DNA from: an uncultured Caulobacteraceae bacterium | GTDB lineage: Bacteria > Pseudomonadota > Alphaproteobacteria > Caulobacterales > Caulobacteraceae | Reading direction: 5' to 3' | DNA length: 7,986 nt | NCBI GenBank assembly: GCA_937910255.1 | Contig: CALEOQ010000079.1 | Span: 1 to 7,986 of the forward strand | In this document: piece by piece, positions 5,399 through 7,986 of the stretch | Position numbering within the stretch: position 1 is the stretch's first letter | Layout of the letters: each line of letters starts with the position of its first letter | The notes under the pieces: model-generated | What the model was told of the DNA's origin: nothing | Databases searched by the model: none | The model's input: the letters and a program-made list of their open reading frames with translations, nothing else | Program-made: the position numbers and the translations under genes

Positions 5399-7495
5399 TT
5401 GCCCCGTCCGAACCGCAGTAACCCCCTTGGCCCCCGGCTAACCAGGCTCCGTGAGCGCAGCGGCGCCCACGCGGCGGCGCTTCGCGCCTGGGCCACCGAG
5501 GTCCGCCAGCGTTCCGCCACCCCTGAGGCGCGCCGCAGCCAGAAGCGCGGCCTGGCGATCTTCGGTTCGGTGATCGGCGGGCTGGTCCTGGTCATGGCCC
5601 TGTTTCTGCTGCTGTTCGACTGGAACCTGTTGCGCGGCCCCATCGGCGCCTTCGCCTCGGCGCGGACCGGGCGCGAGGTGATCCTGGCCGGCGACCTGGA
5701 GGCCAAACCCTGGTCGCTGAAGCCCACGGCCACAATCAACGGCCTGAGCATCGGCGATCCCGAATGGGCCGGCGACGGCAAGACCATCGAGATCGAGCGT
5801 CTGACCATCCAGATGGAAATCCTGCCGCTCTTCCGGGGCCGCACGATCCTTAGCCGCCTGGAGGCGACGCGGCCCGTCGTCCGTCTGCGGCGCGCCGCTG
5901 ACGGGCGGACGACCTGGGACTTTTCCAAGGACGATGGCCGCGAGAGCGAGCCTCTGGACCTGCCGGCCATCCGCCGTTTCATCATCGAGGATGGCCACAT
6001 CGAGATGCGCGACGAACAGCGCGGCATCCGGTTTTCCGGTACGGTGGCGGCCCGGGAGATCCGCGGCGGCGATGGCGGCTTCCGGCTGGCCGGCGACGGC
6101 GAGCTGAACCGCGAGGCCTTCCGCCTGAGGGTTGAGGGCGGCCCGCTGATCAATATCGATCCCGGCGAGCCCTATCCCTTCAATGTCGATATCCGGGCCG
6201 GCGCCACGCGGGTGACCGCCAAGGGCGCCCTGCCTGAACCGTTCGATCTTGGCCGGTTTGGTCTCGACCTGACGGCTGAAGGCCCCGACCTTTCGGACCT
6301 GTATGGCCTGACGGGCCTGGCTCTCCCCAACACGCCGCCCTACCGCCTGTCTGGGCGTCTGGTGCGCGAGGGACAGATCTATCGGCTCGACGGCCTGGGC
6401 GGCCGGCTGGGAGACAGCGATCTGGCCGGCGACATCCGCGTGGATGTGAGCGGCGAGCGCCCCGTCCTGTCGGCAGACCTCCGGTCCAAGCTGCTGGACT
6501 TCGACGACCTCGCCACCGTGTTCGGCGGCGCGCCGTCGACGGGTGAGGGGGAGACGGTGTCCGACCGGCAGATGGCGGTGGCCCAGCAGCTGCGCGCCGA
6601 GCGGCGCATCTTCCCGGACTCGACCCTGCAGGTCGAGCGCATCCGGGCCATGGACGCCGAGCTGACCTATCGCGCGGACGCCATCGAGGCGCCCCAGCTG
6701 CCTTTGCGCGGCGCGCGGGTGCATCTGACCCTGAAGGCCGGCGTTCTGCACGCCGACGAGGTGGTCTTCTCCCTGCCGCAGGGCACCTTCGCCGGCCAGA
6801 TCAAGCTCGACGCCCGGCAAGACACCCCGGTGACGGAGCTGGACATGCGCCTCAGTGGCGCGCGCCTGGAACAACTGCTGCCGGTCGCCGACGGCGGGAT
6901 TGCGCCGCTCAGCGGCGCCCTTGTCGGCCGGGTGAAGCTGCGCGGCGCCGGGGCCTCGGTCCACCGGACCATGGCCGACGCCGATGGCGACGTGCTGCTG
7001 GTGGTCCCGCAGGGCGAGATCCGCGAAGCCTTCGCCGAGCTGATCGGCATCAACGTCACCCGAGGCCTGGGCCTCCTGCTCGCCGACGACCAGAGCAAGA
7101 CGCCGGTGCGGTGCGCCGTCGCCCATTTCCGCGCCCGCGACGGGGTGCTGAGGTCCAATCAGATCGTCTTCGACACCGAGCCGGTGATCGGCCGCGGGGA
7201 AGGGGAGATCGATCTGGGCCGCGAGCGCCTCGACCTGCGCCTGGACGGCGAGGCCAAGGAGCCGCGGCTGGTTCGCCTCCTGGCGCCGGTGACTGTCAGT
7301 GGACCGATGCTGTCGCCCAAGGTCGGGGTCGAGGCCGGCGGCGCGATCGCCCAGGGCGGCGTCGCCGTCGCCCTGGCCGCCATCGCCGCCCCGCTGGCGG
7401 CGCTGCTGCCCTTCGTGGATCCGGGCCTGGGCGAGGACGCCGCCTGTGGCGCCCTGATCGCCGAGGCCCAGCGTCGCGGCGCGCCGGCCAATTGA
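5399..7495 (+). CDS. AsmA-family envelope protein
   Basis: This 698-residue protein belongs to the AsmA family, inner-membrane-anchored proteins with long periplasmic beta-rich bodies linked to outer-membrane lipid transport and envelope assembly. An Arg-rich cytoplasmic tail (1-50) precedes one transmembrane helix (about 51-74). The N-terminal AsmA signature follows: FDWNLLRGPIGAFAS, RTGREVILAGDLEAKPW, and INGLSIGDPEWA with a pattern typical of the family. The rest is a repetitive series of beta-strand segments. The AsmA C-terminal domain is recognisable near the end (GALVGRVKLRGAG, ADGDVLLVVPQGEI, NQIVFDTEPVIGRGEGEIDLG, VTVSGPMLSPKVGVE), followed by an Ala-rich hydrophobic stretch and a short tail. 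The only in-frame start before the membrane helix is the TTG at 5399; a GTG at 5570 would begin inside the helix. No clear Shine-Dalgarno precedes the TTG. The 54-base gap to the sugar transferase gene suggests co-transcription. Confidence 0.9.
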   Translation: MPRPNRSNPLGPRLTRLRERSGAHAAALRAWATEVRQRSATPEARRSQKRGLAIFGSVIGGLVLVMALFLLLFDWNLLRGPIGAFASARTGREVILAGDLEAKPWSLKPTATINGLSIGDPEWAGDGKTIEIERLTIQMEILPLFRGRTILSRLEATRPVVRLRRAADGRTTWDFSKDDGRESEPLDLPAIRRFIIEDGHIEMRDEQRGIRFSGTVAAREIRGGDGGFRLAGDGELNREAFRLRVEGGPLINIDPGEPYPFNVDIRAGATRVTAKGALPEPFDLGRFGLDLTAEGPDLSDLYGLTGLALPNTPPYRLSGRLVREGQIYRLDGLGGRLGDSDLAGDIRVDVSGERPVLSADLRSKLLDFDDLATVFGGAPSTGEGETVSDRQMAVAQQLRAERRIFPDSTLQVERIRAMDAELTYRADAIEAPQLPLRGARVHLTLKAGVLHADEVVFSLPQGTFAGQIKLDARQDTPVTELDMRLSGARLEQLLPVADGGIAPLSGALVGRVKLRGAGASVHRTMADADGDVLLVVPQGEIREAFAELIGINVTRGLGLLLADDQSKTPVRCAVAHFRARDGVLRSNQIVFDTEPVIGRGEGEIDLGRERLDLRLDGEAKEPRLVRLLAPVTVSGPMLSPKVGVEAGGAIAQGGVAVALAAIAAPLAALLPFVDPGLGEDAACGALIAEAQRRGAPAN

Positions 7496-7506
7496 CGGCG
7501 CGCCGC
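7476..7506. repeat. 11-bp perfect GC hairpin spanning the AsmA stop codon
   Basis: GCGGCGCGCCG (7476-7486) and CGGCGCGCCGC (7496-7506) are perfect inverted repeats around GCCAATTGA, whose last three bases are the stop codon of the AsmA-family gene. Each arm also contains the self-complementary CGGCGCGCCG, so the element is two copies of a 10-bp palindrome nine bases apart. In RNA it would form a very stable stem. It lacks a T run, so it may act as an RNA 3'-end stabiliser, a factor-dependent termination aid or an operator upstream of the next gene. Confidence 0.5.
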
Positions 7507-7553
7507 CATGGCCCTCAATGTCGACTCAGAGTTCACGGTCGGGGATTGACCAG

Positions 7554-7986
7554 ATGATGTTGCGAAACGCCCGGCGAGGTTTGGTCGTGGGCCTGGGGCT
7601 TTACGCCAGTGTGGCGCTTTCCGGGGCGGCTCTGGCGCAGGGCGACGCCGCCGAAAAGGCCGTCAGCGCCCGTCAGGCCGGGTTCAAGCAGATCGGCTCC
7701 AGCTTCAAGGCGATCAATGACGAGCTGAAGCGCGGCAAGCCGGACATGGCCGCCGTCGCGACGGCGGCCACCCGGCTGGAAACCCACGCCGCCCAGGTTC
7801 CCACCTGGTTCCCCCGGGGCAGCGGCGCGGAGTCCGGCGCCAAGACCGCCGCCAGGGCCGAGGTCTGGCGCGACGCCGCGGGCTTCGCTGACCCCGCGGC
7901 CAATCTGCGGGCGCAGACCGCCCGGCTCGCCGCCCTGCCGTCCGCTGCCGCTGTCGCGGCCTCCCGCACGCCCGCGGTCCACGCCC
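7554..7986 (+). CDS. Cytochrome c'/c-556-like protein, N-terminal part (cut by window end)
   Basis: The first 144 residues of a probable class II cytochrome c are visible, still open at the window edge. Residues 1-28 are a Sec signal peptide ending in ALA before QG, so the protein should be periplasmic. The mature part fits the four-helix cytochrome c' pattern: a first helix with ARQAGFKQIGSSFKAI (39-54), a second helix around AAVATAATRLETHAAQV (66-82), then the characteristic WFPRGSG (85-91) and AEVWRDAAGF (102-111) before the third helix. The haem-binding CxxCH motif, which lies near the C-terminus in this class, would fall beyond base 7986, so haem binding is inferred from family. I used the ATG at 7554 (GGGGA at 7541-7545 as a possible ribosome site). 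ATG 7557 and an upstream ATG at 7518 are alternatives, the latter putting 12 residues before the signal peptide. It lies 58 bases after the AsmA-family gene. Confidence 0.8.
   Translation, partial: MMLRNARRGLVVGLGLYASVALSGAALAQGDAAEKAVSARQAGFKQIGSSFKAINDELKRGKPDMAAVATAATRLETHAAQVPTWFPRGSGAESGAKTAARAEVWRDAAGFADPAANLRAQTARLAALPSAAAVAASRTPAVHA

Noticed and set aside
5438..7126. A 562-codon open frame on the minus strand opposite the AsmA-family gene
   Set aside because: It is the antisense shadow of a well-supported gene in GC-rich DNA. Its translation is rich in His, Gln, Arg and Gly with no domain or signal I recognise.
7508..7549. A 13-codon ORF (ATG to TGA) between the AsmA-family gene and the cytochrome gene
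   Set aside because: It has no ribosome site and an unremarkable peptide, and ORFs this short are expected by chance. A leader-peptide role cannot be supported.
1..7986. A new defence, mobile or CRISPR-like system
   Set aside because: No repeat-spacer array, reverse transcriptase, nuclease, toxin pair, integrase or transposase is visible; every sizeable gene belongs to a known housekeeping or envelope family.

Overview
The window reads as ordinary chromosomal DNA from a GC-rich alphaproteobacterium, most likely Caulobacterales (Caulobacter, Phenylobacterium or a relative). The reasons are roughly two-thirds GC, strongly GC-biased third codon positions, frequent non-ATG starts, and the protein types present. 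The genus is inference. I see no phage, IS element, integrase, CRISPR array, tRNA or rRNA, and no convincing new system.

Left part (1-1894, + strand): the last ~65 residues of a TonB-dependent outer-membrane receptor are clear. The ~90 bases before them do not hold one frame and look broken or mis-sequenced. After a 173-base gap comes a complete metal-dependent amidohydrolase with a Sec signal peptide. A receptor followed by an exported hydrolase suggests an uptake-and-cleavage pair, but the substrate cannot be read from sequence.

Middle (1933-3805, - strand): a poxvirus-type DNA topoisomerase IB is followed, 76 bases downstream on the same strand, by a glutathione S-transferase-like protein, probably in one transcript. 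The GST ends tail-to-tail with the amidohydrolase across a 38-base gap holding a GC hairpin. The 89-base divergent gap between topoisomerase IB and the next gene carries two perfect inverted repeats.

Right part (3895-7986, + strand): rlmJ (23S rRNA m6A2030 methyltransferase, probable TTG start), a minimal membrane sugar-1-phosphate transferase of the PglC/WcaJ C-domain type, a large AsmA-family envelope protein (probable TTG start), and the first 144 residues of a periplasmic cytochrome c'/c-556-like protein cut by the window end. The gaps of 28, 54 and 58 bases allow co-transcription. A perfect 11-bp all-GC hairpin spans the AsmA stop codon and may limit read-through into the cytochrome gene. 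The genes share an envelope theme (glycan initiation, AsmA, periplasmic haem protein) more than a single pathway.
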